A stretch of DNA of 64,000 bases, taken from assembly GCA_964561105.1 (NCBI GenBank), contig CAZLOH010000010.1, forward strand, positions 47,321 to 111,320, given 5' to 3'. The notes beneath the pieces are model-generated. The model was not told where the DNA came from. It searched no databases and was given only the letters and a program-made list of their open reading frames with translations. The translations under genes were made by a program, and so were the position numbers. Below are positions 39,050 to 47,053 of this stretch, piece after piece. The stretch's first letter is position 1; every line of letters begins with the position of its first letter. Source of the DNA: JADLHS01 sp964561105 (GTDB lineage Bacteria > Verrucomicrobiota > Verrucomicrobiia > Limisphaerales > JADLHS01).

Positions 39050-39476
39050 AATCTTCCTGGACACCGATGTCGCGCTGGACCACCTCGCCGACCGCCAACC
39101 CTTCGCCGAATACGCACACCGGATTCTGGCCTTGGCCGAGCTCGGCAAACTCACTATTTGTGTTTCGTCGTTATCGTTCAGCAACCTCTATTACATCCTC
39201 AGAAAACCAAAAGGGCACGCCGACACACTGGCGTTGCTTGCCAAGTTCAAGTTGCTCGTTCGCGTCTCCACCGTGGGCGAAGCGGAAATTCAATCCGCGC
39301 TGGCGGCGGGCTTCAAAGATTTCGAGGATGCGATTCAGCATTTTGCCGCGAAGGCAGAAGGCGGCGTCAGCGCCATTGTCACCCGCAACAAGTCCGATTA
39401 TTCTGCCAGCGAACTGCCGGTTCTCACCCCGGATGAATTTCTCACGAAGTTCGACCGAGTCACTCCCCAAAATTGA
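39033..39476 (+). CDS. VapC-like PIN-domain toxin
   Basis: A 147-residue PIN-domain ribonuclease. The acidic active-site residues are visible in IFLDTDVALDHL near the N-terminus, in KDFEDAIQHF around residue 95 and in TRNKSDY around residue 118. Members cleave tRNA or rRNA to stop growth unless bound by the antitoxin. It is translationally linked to the VapB-like gene by a 17-bp overlap. It is followed by a tail repeat that recurs after the next gene pair. Confidence 0.85.
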   Translation: MAARDKIFLDTDVALDHLADRQPFAEYAHRILALAELGKLTICVSSLSFSNLYYILRKPKGHADTLALLAKFKLLVRVSTVGEAEIQSALAAGFKDFEDAIQHFAAKAEGGVSAIVTRNKSDYSASELPVLTPDEFLTKFDRVTPQN

Positions 39477-39495
39477 TCACATAACCGCCGCCCGC

Positions 39496-39552
39496 CATTT
39501 TCTCCGTTCACTTTTCGCGGGCTTCGTGTATTTCGTGGTTCGCCAGTACTGA
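39496..39552 (+). repeat. Direct-repeat tail, copy 1
   Basis: CTCCGTTCACTTTTCGCGGG then CTTCGTGTATTTCGTGGTTC. A near-identical copy is at 40260-40318. This tail runs straight into leader copy 2. Confidence 0.85.
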
Positions 39553-39607
39553 ATCTCGTTTTGTTGCAGACTTGTCGTTCGATGTAAAGCACGGTAGCTT
39601 CCCCGGC
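39549..39607 (+). repeat. Direct-repeat leader, copy 2
   Basis: Closely matches the 58-bp leader in front of the VapB-like gene (shared GTTGCAG-CTTGTCGTTCG and CTTCCCC cores), with the ATG at the same point. The promoter of both modules should be here. Confidence 0.85.
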
Positions 39608-40018
39608 ATGAGCGCAACCCTGACCGGAGCGTCCCCGTGGCGCGCGTTGGATTTCATGGTGGATTTTCACTCGCGCGAGAAGCGGCTGGGGCTGCTCACC
39701 GAAACCCTGGCGTGGGTAGCGTCGGTGGCTTTGTTCCGCGAAACGGAAACGCAAACGCATTACCTCAACGAACCGACCCGCGAGGACCGCCGCCAACACA
39801 AGGCGCTGCTGGCCACCCTCATCGGCGAAGGCGAGCGGTTGCTCGGGCGCATCCATCGCACGCGCGGACTGCCCAAAAACCTGGACGGTGTGAAGACCAA
39901 CGACCTGGAGGCGATGGTTGAGGAATTGCGCCACACGCAACTCCAATGGGAGAACGACATGACGCCGCGCCGTCGCGAACAAATTCTCAAGGAGTTGTTC
40001 GATGTCGCGTCACGCTGA
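39608..40018 (+). CDS. Hypothetical protein, first gene of an unrecognised two-gene module
   Basis: A 136-residue protein that I do not recognise. It begins with the same Met-Ser-Ala-Thr-Leu-Thr as the VapB-like protein because the duplicated leader extends into the coding region. The rest is mainly helical and charged (LDFMVDFHSREKRLGLLTET, LEAMVEELRHTQLQWENDMT), with one more hydrophobic helix (TLAWVASVALF). It overlaps the next gene by 17 bp, the same overlap as in the VapBC-like pair next door. A role in a toxin-antitoxin-like unit is inference from layout only. Confidence 0.65.
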   Translation: MSATLTGASPWRALDFMVDFHSREKRLGLLTETLAWVASVALFRETETQTHYLNEPTREDRRQHKALLATLIGEGERLLGRIHRTRGLPKNLDGVKTNDLEAMVEELRHTQLQWENDMTPRRREQILKELFDVASR

Positions 40019-40235
40019 ACTGGAGCGCATCCTCCAGGCATGGTTCGATCTCGAATCGTGCCGGGCTTCGGAAAAAGGGAGTTATCGCCAAACATTCCAT
40101 GATTTGCTGGATGCGGCCCGGACGGATTCCAGCATTTCGCGCCAGGAAATGATCGCGGCGCTCGCCGAGCGTTACCGCGAATTCCGCGTAGCAAAGGAAC
40201 GGCAAATCAAGGCCAAGCTGTCGCGGTTAAGATAG
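40002..40235 (+). CDS. Hypothetical small protein, second gene of the unrecognised module
   Basis: A 77-residue, highly charged, helical protein (HAELERILQAWFDLESCRAS, REFRVAKERQIKAKLSRLR). No family is recognised. Its ATG lies inside the 3' end of the preceding gene, with a 17-bp overlap, so translation is probably coupled. The tail repeat and then the mutY body follow it. Its stop codon is in frame with the open frame leading into mutY. Confidence 0.62.
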   Translation: MSRHAELERILQAWFDLESCRASEKGSYRQTFHDLLDAARTDSSISRQEMIAALAERYREFRVAKERQIKAKLSRLR

Positions 40236-40259
40236 CCGTCCCGCCAACGGATTTGTCCG

Positions 40260-40318
40260 CATTTTTCTCCGTTCACTTTTCGTGAGCTTCGTGTATTTCG
40301 TGGTTCGCCATTTCTGAA
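40260..40318 (+). repeat. Direct-repeat tail, copy 2
   Basis: Matches tail copy 1 over about 57 bp with few differences. It occupies the place where the mutY start and its upstream region should be. Confidence 0.85.
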
Positions 40319-41720
40319 CCCGAAAAGTAAAAAATCAAAACTCGTCACGCTGCTGCTCGACTGGTTTGCCGCCAACGCCCGCGACCTCCCGTGGCGGCGC
40401 ACGCGCGATCCCTACGCCATCTGGGTCTCCGAGATCATGCTTCAGCAGACGCAGGTGAAAACGGTGATTCCGTATTGGGACCGCTGGATGCGCGAGTTGC
40501 CCACCATTGAAAGTCTCGCTCGCGCGAGCACCGCTAAAATCCACAAACTCTGGGAAGGCCTCGGCTACTACACCCGCGTCCGCAACCTGCAGAAGGCCGC
40601 ACGGCAAATCGTAGCGGCAGATGAATCTACGGTGGCAACGAGTGGTCAAGCATCTTCCGCCATCCCCTCACCCGGCCTAGCGGCCACCCTCTCCCCATCG
40701 GATGGGGAGAGGGCCGGGGTGAGGGGTTTTCCTAAAAACTTCAACACCGTTCTCGCGCTGCCGGGCATCGGTCGTTACACCGCCGGCGCGATTTGCAGCA
40801 TCGCCTTCAATCAACCCACGCCCATTCTCGACGGCAACGTCATCCGTGTGCTGACCCGCATTTACGGCATCAAGACCGACCCACGCGAGAAACAAACCAA
40901 TGCCCAGCTCTGGAGTTTGGCGGAACAACTCGTTACGACTGCAAAGCGCTTTGAGAATCCCACTGGAATGTCATGGACTGCGGCGGGAAACGAAGCGCCA
41001 CGCCGCTTTCGTAACGTCAGTGACGCATCGAAAGCGGTGTCGCCGCTCCGCTCTGCCACCGCACTCCCAAACTCCTGCTCGCACCTTAATCAATCCCTCA
41101 TGGAACTCGGCGCGCTTATCTGCACGCCACGTTCACCGCAATGCCTCATTTGCCCAGTGCGAAATCGTTGCGTGGCGCGGAAAGAAAACCTTCAGGAGCA
41201 ACTCCCCAATCTCGGCAAGCGCGCCGCCGCCACCGAACGACGCTTCATCGCCTTCATCGTCGAGCACGACGGCAAGTTCCTCGTCCGCCAGCGCCCTGCT
41301 GGAGTTGTGAACGCCCACCTTTGGGAGTTTCCGAACATGGAAGCCCTGGGAGCGCCGTCGTCCCGGCGGCGAGTCTCCGCAGCCACCGTCAAGCAACACG
41401 CCAGCGAGACGCTGGCGCTCCCGGCAAATCAGTTCCGGTTCACCGCCGACAGACCACTTTGCGTCATCAAACATTCCATCACCCGCTATCGCATCACGCT
41501 CGAAGCCTGGCGCGCGGAACTCGCCGCTGCCTCTGGAGCGCCGGTCTCCGACCCGGCTCGGCGCAGATGTTCTGTCAAGAACACGCCGGACCGGAGGCCG
41601 ACGCTCCACGGCCAATGGCGCACCCTCAGCCAACTGCACCAACTGGCCTTCACCAGCGCGCACAAGAAAATCCTCCAAGCCATCACCGAAGCCAAAACTC
41701 ACAAACTCAAAAAGAGCTAG
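40314..41720 (+). CDS. mutY: Adenine DNA glycosylase carrying four in-frame palindromic insertions; canonical start missing
   Basis: MutY removes adenine mispaired with 8-oxoguanine. The frame holds LLLDWFAANARDLPWRRTRD, the catalytic Glu in SEIMLQQTQV, the HhH motif LALPGIGRYTAGAI, the catalytic Asp in PILDGNVIRV and the 4Fe-4S loop CTPRSPQCLICPVRNRC. A NUDIX-like C-terminal domain follows. No ATG, GTG or TTG exists between the in-frame TAG at 40233 and Met at 40437, which already lies inside the catalytic domain; I place the start at a CTG (40314) as a guess. Four palindromic elements add about 104 residues; without them the protein would have the usual 350-365 residues. It may be a weakly expressed or dying gene, but the frame is intact. 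Confidence 0.82.
   Translation: MNPKSKKSKLVTLLLDWFAANARDLPWRRTRDPYAIWVSEIMLQQTQVKTVIPYWDRWMRELPTIESLARASTAKIHKLWEGLGYYTRVRNLQKAARQIVAADESTVATSGQASSAIPSPGLAATLSPSDGERAGVRGFPKNFNTVLALPGIGRYTAGAICSIAFNQPTPILDGNVIRVLTRIYGIKTDPREKQTNAQLWSLAEQLVTTAKRFENPTGMSWTAAGNEAPRRFRNVSDASKAVSPLRSATALPNSCSHLNQSLMELGALICTPRSPQCLICPVRNRCVARKENLQEQLPNLGKRAAATERRFIAFIVEHDGKFLVRQRPAGVVNAHLWEFPNMEALGAPSSRRRVSAATVKQHASETLALPANQFRFTADRPLCVIKHSITRYRITLEAWRAELAAASGAPVSDPARRRCSVKNTPDRRPTLHGQWRTLSQLHQLAFTSAHKKILQAITEAKTHKLKKS
40664..40726. repeat. Palindromic element in mutY, insertion 1 (63 bp, 21 codons)
   Basis: Outer arms CCCCTCACCCGGCC / GGCCGGGGTGAGGGG and perfect inner arms CCCTCTCCCCATC / GATGGGGAGAGGG. It encodes PSPGLAATLSPSDGERAGVR inside mutY, between the first helices and the HhH motif. 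Confidence 0.9.
40974..41069. repeat. Palindromic element in mutY, insertion 2 (96 bp, 32 codons)
   Basis: Ends TGGACTGCGGCGGG and GCCACCGCACTCCCA, with inner GCCGCTTTCG / CGAAAGCGG arms, form an imperfect palindrome. Its length is a multiple of three and it adds a block starting WTAAGNEAPRRF to the protein. Confidence 0.85.
41346..41424. repeat. Palindromic element in mutY, insertion 3 (about 79 bp)
   Basis: CTGGGAGCGCCGTCGTC at the left and GACGCTGGCGCTCCCGG at the right are imperfect inverted copies. Exact ends are uncertain by a few bases. The insert falls in the NUDIX-like C-terminal domain, after WEFPNMEA. Confidence 0.8.
41534..41608. repeat. Palindromic element in mutY, insertion 4, family B (75 bp, 25 codons)
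   Basis: TGGAGCGCCGGTCTCCGACC at the left pairs with GGACCGGAGGCCGACGCTCC at the right. A second 75-bp copy of the same family lies in non-coding DNA at 50212-50286. Confidence 0.88.
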
Positions 41721-41839
41721 TTTTTTGGGCTTTGCCTCAGTTTTTGAGTTTTTGAGTTTAGGCTAATCCTTTCCGGCGTTCGTGAGTTCCAACTCAAAAA
41801 TTCTCGCCAGTCTCCCGTTCCTTTATATCCTTCTTGCCG

Positions 41840-42970
41840 ATGTTTTACTTCGATTACAACGCCACCACGCCGGTCATGCGTGAGGCTCGCGAAGCCTGGC
41901 TCGAAGCCACGGAGAAGCTCCACGGCAATCCTTCCAGCCCGCATGCGTTCGGTCTGGCGGCGAACAAGGCCATGGCCGACGCCCGCGAAAAACTCGCGCA
42001 CTTCCTGGGTTGTCATCCGAACGACCTCATCTGGACCAGCGGCGCCACCGAGGCCAACAACCTGGCCATGCACCATTTCGCGCAAACCCTCCCCGCCGAC
42101 GCCGAGGTCTGGGTCAGCGCCATTGAGCATCCGTGCATTGATAATTCCGCGCGCCACTATTTCGGCAGGCGCGCCCGGTTCATCCCCGTCACGCGCGACG
42201 GCGTGGCGGACGTGGATTGGTTCACCCAGGAGATCGCCGACAAACGCCCCGGCGTCGTCAGCGTCATGTGCGCCAACAACGAGACCGGCGTCATCCAACC
42301 GTGGCGCGAAATCCGCGCCATCTGTCAGGCCTATGAAGTGCCGTTCTTCACCGACGCCGTCCAGTGGCTTGGCAAGATGCCCGCCAAAGGCCTCGGCGAA
42401 TGTGATTTCGTCACCGGGGCGGCGCACAAGTTCGGCGGTCCGCGCGGCGTCGGCTTTCTCAAAACGCCGCCCAAGAGTAAAGTTCACTCACTGTTGTTCG
42501 GTGGCAAACAGGAACGCGGTCAGCGCGCCGGGACCGAAAATCTGCCGATCATTCTTTCCATGCTGACTGCGTTGGAGATTCGCGAAAAACAACTCGCTGA
42601 AAATCACCATCAGACCCGCGCCGAGTGGAAGGAGAAGTTTGAAAAACTCCTGCTCCGCCAGGTGCCCGGCACAACTGTCGTCGGCCTGCACACCCCGCGC
42701 TTGTGGAACACCACCTCCGCATTGATGCCCGAAGGGGGTCAGCAACGCTGGGTCACGCGCCTCGACAAGGCCGGCTTTGCCGTCAGCACCGGCTCCGCCT
42801 GCACCACCGGCAAGGAAGAACCGTCGCACGTCTTGAGCGCAATGGGCTACAAGGCCGGGCAGGTCACGCAAGTCCTGCGCTTCAGCAGCGGCTGGGAAAC
42901 CACCGCCGCCGATTGGGAGGCGTTGGAAAAAGGCATCTTGAAAGTTTACGGCGAGCTCCACGGAAAGTGA
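41840..42970 (+). CDS. Cysteine desulfurase (NifS/IscS family)
   Basis: A 376-residue PLP enzyme that takes sulfur from cysteine for iron-sulfur clusters or thiolation. Key parts are FDYNATTPV, SGATEANNLA, ANNETGVIQPW, the PLP lysine in TGAAHKFGGPRG (Lys197) and the active-site Cys321 in STGSACTTGKEEPSHV. No scaffold gene (iscU/nifU) is adjacent. The ATG at 41840 is preferred to a TTG two codons earlier. It is co-directional with mutY 120 bp upstream. Confidence 0.93.
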   Translation: MFYFDYNATTPVMREAREAWLEATEKLHGNPSSPHAFGLAANKAMADAREKLAHFLGCHPNDLIWTSGATEANNLAMHHFAQTLPADAEVWVSAIEHPCIDNSARHYFGRRARFIPVTRDGVADVDWFTQEIADKRPGVVSVMCANNETGVIQPWREIRAICQAYEVPFFTDAVQWLGKMPAKGLGECDFVTGAAHKFGGPRGVGFLKTPPKSKVHSLLFGGKQERGQRAGTENLPIILSMLTALEIREKQLAENHHQTRAEWKEKFEKLLLRQVPGTTVVGLHTPRLWNTTSALMPEGGQQRWVTRLDKAGFAVSTGSACTTGKEEPSHVLSAMGYKAGQVTQVLRFSSGWETTAADWEALEKGILKVYGELHGK

Positions 42971-43258
42971 TTGGAAACCCACGCGCACCGATGAAGGCGG
43001 CATCGCGCAATCCAAAATCAGAGGTCTGCCGAGAAGGCGACCAGACGCCAAGCCATCCAAAGAACGTGCGCTTGCACCACACGTTGACGGCGAGACAATC
43101 GTGCTTCGCCGCGACGCCATTACAAGACCTGCGTCGCTAATCTCAACACAACCGCCGCGACTCGGCCAACCCCGAAACCCAAACGACGGAGCGCGCCGGG
43201 GCGACGTTAAAATCGTCACCAAAAATCCGTGTTCATCCCCGTTCATTCGTGGTAAATG

Positions 43259-44152
43259 ATGCGCATGAAAACACGCATGTCCCGTCGCACGGCCATTCAG
43301 AAACTGTCCCAGAGCACCGCTGCGGTCGCCGTGGCCGCCAGCCTCTCGCACCGGCTGACCGCCGCGGAACAAACCCTGGACGCGAAGCTCAAGGGCCGCG
43401 TCAACCACTCCGTCTGCAAATGGTGCTACGACAAAATCGCGCTCGAAGAGTTTTGTTCCGCCGCCAAAGCCATGGGCTTGCAATCTGTCGAACTGCTCGA
43501 AGCGAAGGATTTCCCCACGCTCAAGCGCCACGGCCTCACTTGCGCGATGGTCAGCGGCGTGCCCGGCGGCATCACCAGCGGCCTCAATCGCCTTGAACAT
43601 CACGACCAGATTGTGGCGTTCATGGAGACGGCGCTGCCGGCGTGCGCCGCGTTCGGCGCGCCCAACCTGATTTGTTTTTCCGGCAATCGCAAAGGCATGG
43701 ATGACGAACAGGGTCTGGCAAATTGCGCAACCGGCTTGAAACGGATCGCGCCAATCGCGGAGAAACACAAGGTGACCGTGTGCATGGAATTGCTCAACAG
43801 CAAGGTGAACCATCCCGATTACATGTGTGATCACACGGTCTGGGGCGTGGAACTGGTCAAGCGCGTCGGCTCAGACCGATTCAAACTGCTCTATGACATT
43901 TATCACATGCAGATCATGGAGGGTGACGTTTGCGACACCATCAAGGCCAACCATCCATCCATCGCGCACTACCACACCGGCGGCGTGCCGGGCCGGCACG
44001 AAATTGACGGAACGCAGGAACTCCATTACCCGCGCGTGATGCAGGCGATTCTTGAAACCGGCTACCAGGGTTTCGTCGCGCAGGAGTTCATCCCCAAACG
44101 CCCGGACGCGCTGGCGTCACTCAAACAGGGCGTGGGGATTTGCGACATTTGA
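43259..44152 (+). CDS. Tat-exported hydroxypyruvate isomerase-like TIM-barrel protein
   Basis: A roughly 297-residue protein with a twin-arginine signal (MSRRTAIQKLSQSTAAVAVA) followed by a xylose isomerase-like TIM barrel. Recognisable hydroxypyruvate-isomerase blocks are WCYDKIALEEFCSAAKAMGL, VCMELLNSKVNHPDYMCDHT, FKLLYDIYHMQIMEGDV and AHYHTGGVPGRHEIDGTQEL. Glu, Asp and His metal ligands lie in these blocks. It probably isomerises a small sugar or sugar acid in the periplasm. Several closely spaced ATGs precede the Tat motif; the exact one is uncertain. Confidence 0.85.
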   Translation: MRMKTRMSRRTAIQKLSQSTAAVAVAASLSHRLTAAEQTLDAKLKGRVNHSVCKWCYDKIALEEFCSAAKAMGLQSVELLEAKDFPTLKRHGLTCAMVSGVPGGITSGLNRLEHHDQIVAFMETALPACAAFGAPNLICFSGNRKGMDDEQGLANCATGLKRIAPIAEKHKVTVCMELLNSKVNHPDYMCDHTVWGVELVKRVGSDRFKLLYDIYHMQIMEGDVCDTIKANHPSIAHYHTGGVPGRHEIDGTQELHYPRVMQAILETGYQGFVAQEFIPKRPDALASLKQGVGICDI

Positions 44153-44176
44153 TCGCGCTTCGGGAGAGCTGACTCC

Positions 44177-44698
44177 ATGAAACTCCGGCACGTGCTTTCA
44201 ATCCTGCTCGCGGTGGCGGCGCTCACCGGCTGTCGAACAACCGCGCCGGAAACGATGGGCAACATGGGTTCGACGGAGGACCCGCAATCATTTTACCTGC
44301 CCGACGCGCAAGCAGCCCGGCTGGTCAGCGTCGCCACCAACGGCGTCGCCACGGCTACCGTGCTGATCCAAACCCAGCGCGTCGCCGTCAAGGAAACCGG
44401 CCCGAAGGAAACCGTGGACTATTTCGGCGAGGTCTATGCGTTCTCGCCGAATTTCTTCGCGGTCCGGCAGGACGAGCTGACGCGCATCCGCTTCTGGAAT
44501 CTGCAGCCGGACGACCACCACACGTTCATGCTGATTGACCCACACTCACAGGTCGTCCTGAACCTGTCGCTGCCGCCGCTGACGAAAACCGAATATGTTT
44601 TCACCTTCCACGAGGCCGGGCTGTTCAACTTCGTTTGCGCGATGCACCCGACTCCGATGCGCGGCCAGATTCTGGTATTGCCGCGACCAAACCCGTAA
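44177..44698 (+). CDS. Cupredoxin-domain lipoprotein
   Basis: A 173-residue lipoprotein with signal HVLSILLAVAALTGC and the acylated Cys in LTGCRTT. The C-terminal 90 residues form a plastocyanin/azurin-like domain. Copper ligands are the His of DDHHTFML and the Cys-His-Met set in FNFVCAMHPTPMRGQI. It should be an exported copper electron carrier. It starts 24 bp after the isomerase-like gene. Confidence 0.82.
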   Translation: MKLRHVLSILLAVAALTGCRTTAPETMGNMGSTEDPQSFYLPDAQAARLVSVATNGVATATVLIQTQRVAVKETGPKETVDYFGEVYAFSPNFFAVRQDELTRIRFWNLQPDDHHTFMLIDPHSQVVLNLSLPPLTKTEYVFTFHEAGLFNFVCAMHPTPMRGQILVLPRPNP

Positions 44699-44775
44699 GC
44701 GGCGCGCCCGCCCGTGGCCGGATCACATTTCCGCGTGGCAAGCCGGACGCTTCGTGATTTAATCCCGGCACGACA

Positions 44776-45897
44776 ATGAAAGAATTTCCGTCTCCGCTGG
44801 AGTTGCACAAAATCAAAGTCTATCCGCTGGCGCAGCGAAAAAGCCGGAGCGCGTTGGAAACGCTGCTGGTGGATCCCCGCCAACCCGCACCGCCCCGCCC
44901 GCCGGAAGTCCAGCTCGCGCTTCGCGACTGCGTGGGAAAAGTCGCCGCCGCCCGTGCCCGGGGCGCGAGTGTCATGCTGCTCTACGGCGCGCATCTGGTA
45001 AAGAATGGGTTGCTGGGAGTGACGAACGCGCTCATCGAACGCGGTTGGCTCACCCATCTGGCCACCAACGGCGCGGGGACGATTCACGATTGGGAACTCG
45101 CCTTCCAGGGGCGCACCGAGGAAAGCGTGCGTGACAACGTCGCCACCGGAACCTTCGGCACCTGGGATGAAACGGGGCGCAACATTCATCTGGCCCTGCT
45201 CGCCGGGGCGTTGCGCGCCGAAGGCTACGGCCGCAGCCTCGGACGCTTCATCGTCGAGAACGGGGTCACGTTGCCGACGGTGGAACAATTGACGGAATCG
45301 CTCCGCCGCGAACCCGTCCATCCGCTGGCCCCGGCGCGCGCCGAATTGTTGCAAGTGATGGTGGTTCACCAACTGCCCGCGGGTCGAATCGAAGTGAAGC
45401 ACCCGCATCAAGCGACCTCCATTCTCGCGCAAGCCTTTCGCCACAACCTTCCGCTGACCGTCCATCCGGGCATCGGCTACGACATCATTTCCAATCATCC
45501 AATGTTCAACGGCGCCGCCCTGGGACGCGCGGCGCAAATGGATTTCGCCCAGTTTGGGCGCGCGGTCGAAGGGCTGGATGGCGGGGTGGTCTTGAGCGTG
45601 GGATCGGCCATCATGGCCCCGCAGGTGTTCGAGAAAAGTTTGAGCTGTGTCAACAACCTGCGCCGGCAGGCCGGACGAAACATTGTCACCGGCCACACCA
45701 TCTACGTTGTGGATATTCAGGACGGCGGCAAGTGGGACTGGTCGCACGGCGAGCCGCCCAAGGACAATCCCGCCTACTACCTGCGCTTCTGCAAAAGCTT
45801 CGCCCGCATGGGCGCGACCATGAATTACATCCAATGCGACAACGCGGTGTTCTTGCAACAACTGCTCCACCGCCTCGACGCCGCGCCCGCCAGTTGA
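44776..45897 (+). CDS. Conserved hypothetical protein, possibly Rossmann-type
   Basis: A 373-residue soluble protein that I cannot place with confidence. Several glycine-rich, clearly conserved-looking stretches stand out: ASVMLLYGAHLVKNGLLGVT, LTHLATNGAGTIHDWELAFQ, VATGTFGTWDETGRNIHLAL, LTVHPGIGYDIISNHP and LDGGVVLSVGSAIMAPQVFE. They suggest an enzyme with nucleotide or sugar binding, with a faint resemblance to deoxyhypusine synthase-like proteins. There is no signal peptide or membrane helix. It is convergent with apbE and 77 bp downstream of the cupredoxin gene. Confidence 0.75.
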   Translation: MKEFPSPLELHKIKVYPLAQRKSRSALETLLVDPRQPAPPRPPEVQLALRDCVGKVAAARARGASVMLLYGAHLVKNGLLGVTNALIERGWLTHLATNGAGTIHDWELAFQGRTEESVRDNVATGTFGTWDETGRNIHLALLAGALRAEGYGRSLGRFIVENGVTLPTVEQLTESLRREPVHPLAPARAELLQVMVVHQLPAGRIEVKHPHQATSILAQAFRHNLPLTVHPGIGYDIISNHPMFNGAALGRAAQMDFAQFGRAVEGLDGGVVLSVGSAIMAPQVFEKSLSCVNNLRRQAGRNIVTGHTIYVVDIQDGGKWDWSHGEPPKDNPAYYLRFCKSFARMGATMNYIQCDNAVFLQQLLHRLDAAPAS

Positions 45898-45921
45898 CCC
45901 TCGCGCCATCGGCCGCGCAGG

Positions 45922-47040
45922 TCACTCCACCAATTGACGATACCCTCGCGTGGTGACCGTGCGCGTCAAACCATTGCTCGAAGACTGGAACAGTGCCTCA
46001 AGGCCCGGTTGCGATTCAATCATCGGCAATCCCCGTGATTCGCCCAGCACGCTGGCCGCGGTTGCCAGCGCATCGGTATCCGTCGCCCGCCGGCCCACCA
46101 CGGTCACCTGGTCCTGATTCATCAAACCGATTCCGGTGCGCGGATCCACAATGTGCGAATAGCGCTGCCCGTTGATCGCCACAAACTGCTCCGCGTCACC
46201 CGAAGTGGACACCGCCGCATTCCGGAGCTGGAGCGAATGGGCGGACAGGTTGGTGCGTTCTTGCGGCGCGCCGATTGCCACCCGCCAGGTCTTCCGTCCG
46301 GGCGGTGCTTCGCCCACCGCAATGTCGCCGCTCGCCGCGACCAGCGCGCGCGGGCAATCGTGTTCCCGCAAAACCCGCAAGGCGTTGTCCGCCGCATATC
46401 CCTTGGCAATGCCACCCAGGTCCAACTGCATGTGAGGTACGGTCAACGTGACCGTTCGTTGCCGGGGATCGAGCTTCAATTTTCGCCAGCCCACACTCGC
46501 CTGGGCGCGCGCGATTTGCTCCGCCGACGGCAGCTTCTCCAGCCGACGCGCCCGACGCCATTGTCGCACCAATGGCCCAACGGTGACATCAAATGCGCCC
46601 CCGGAGAGTTCCGCGATCCGCTGGGATTCCTGGAGAATATCAAACAGGTCCGCGCTCACCGGCACCGGTTGACCGGCTGGTTTCTGGCAAAGCTGCATGA
46701 GTTCGCTCTCCGGATCATAATCCGTCATCACCTGCTCCAGCGCCGCAATTCGGGCAAACGCCGCGTCGCTGGCCGCGCGCGCTTGCGCCGCGTCCCGCGC
46801 ATACAGCGTGATGGTGAACAGCGTCCCCATTTCCGGCCGTTGAAATTCAAAGCGGTGAAGCTGCCCGGTGGCGTGCGGCGAATGGCAGCCCGTCAACCAA
46901 CCCGCCAGAAGAGTCAGCGCCAGAATTTCCCAACGGAAGTATCCGCTGACATTTCGCACCCGACGCCGGGGTTCAGCCGCCGAGCCAGTTCGATTCTCTG
47001 TTGGCTCACGCTTGATTGAAATCATCGTCGCGTTCTTCAT
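45922..47040 (-). CDS. apbE: FAD:protein FMN transferase (ApbE family lipoprotein)
   Basis: A 372-residue lipoprotein (lipobox LLAGWLTGCHS) that attaches FMN covalently to threonine in partner flavoproteins in the periplasm. Signature blocks are RPEMGTLFTITLYARDAAQA, VMTDYDPESELMQL, DLGGIAKGYAADNAL, ALVAASGDIAVG and the C-terminal HIVDPRTG and VVGRRATDTDALATA. The ATG at 47040 is preferred to one three codons earlier. It is the last gene of the luxE-luxC-queD-apbE run, 13 bp after queD. No Nqr/Rnf target is in the window. Confidence 0.92.
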   Translation of the reverse strand: MKNATMISIKREPTENRTGSAAEPRRRVRNVSGYFRWEILALTLLAGWLTGCHSPHATGQLHRFEFQRPEMGTLFTITLYARDAAQARAASDAAFARIAALEQVMTDYDPESELMQLCQKPAGQPVPVSADLFDILQESQRIAELSGGAFDVTVGPLVRQWRRARRLEKLPSAEQIARAQASVGWRKLKLDPRQRTVTLTVPHMQLDLGGIAKGYAADNALRVLREHDCPRALVAASGDIAVGEAPPGRKTWRVAIGAPQERTNLSAHSLQLRNAAVSTSGDAEQFVAINGQRYSHIVDPRTGIGLMNQDQVTVVGRRATDTDALATAASVLGESRGLPMIESQPGLEALFQSSSNGLTRTVTTRGYRQLVE

Positions 47041-47053
47041 CTGTCTCACTCGC

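Noticed and set aside
38734..40318. Integron cassette array
   Set aside because: No integrase and no attC-like core sites; the repeats are direct, include the leader and run into coding sequence.
42488..43834. Minus-strand 448-codon frame spanning the cysteine desulfurase end and the isomerase-like gene
   Set aside because: It overlaps two well-supported plus-strand genes and has no recognisable domain.
44776..45897. Deoxyhypusine synthase
   Set aside because: Resemblance is limited to glycine-rich loops; the lysine-containing active-site motif of that enzyme is not visible.
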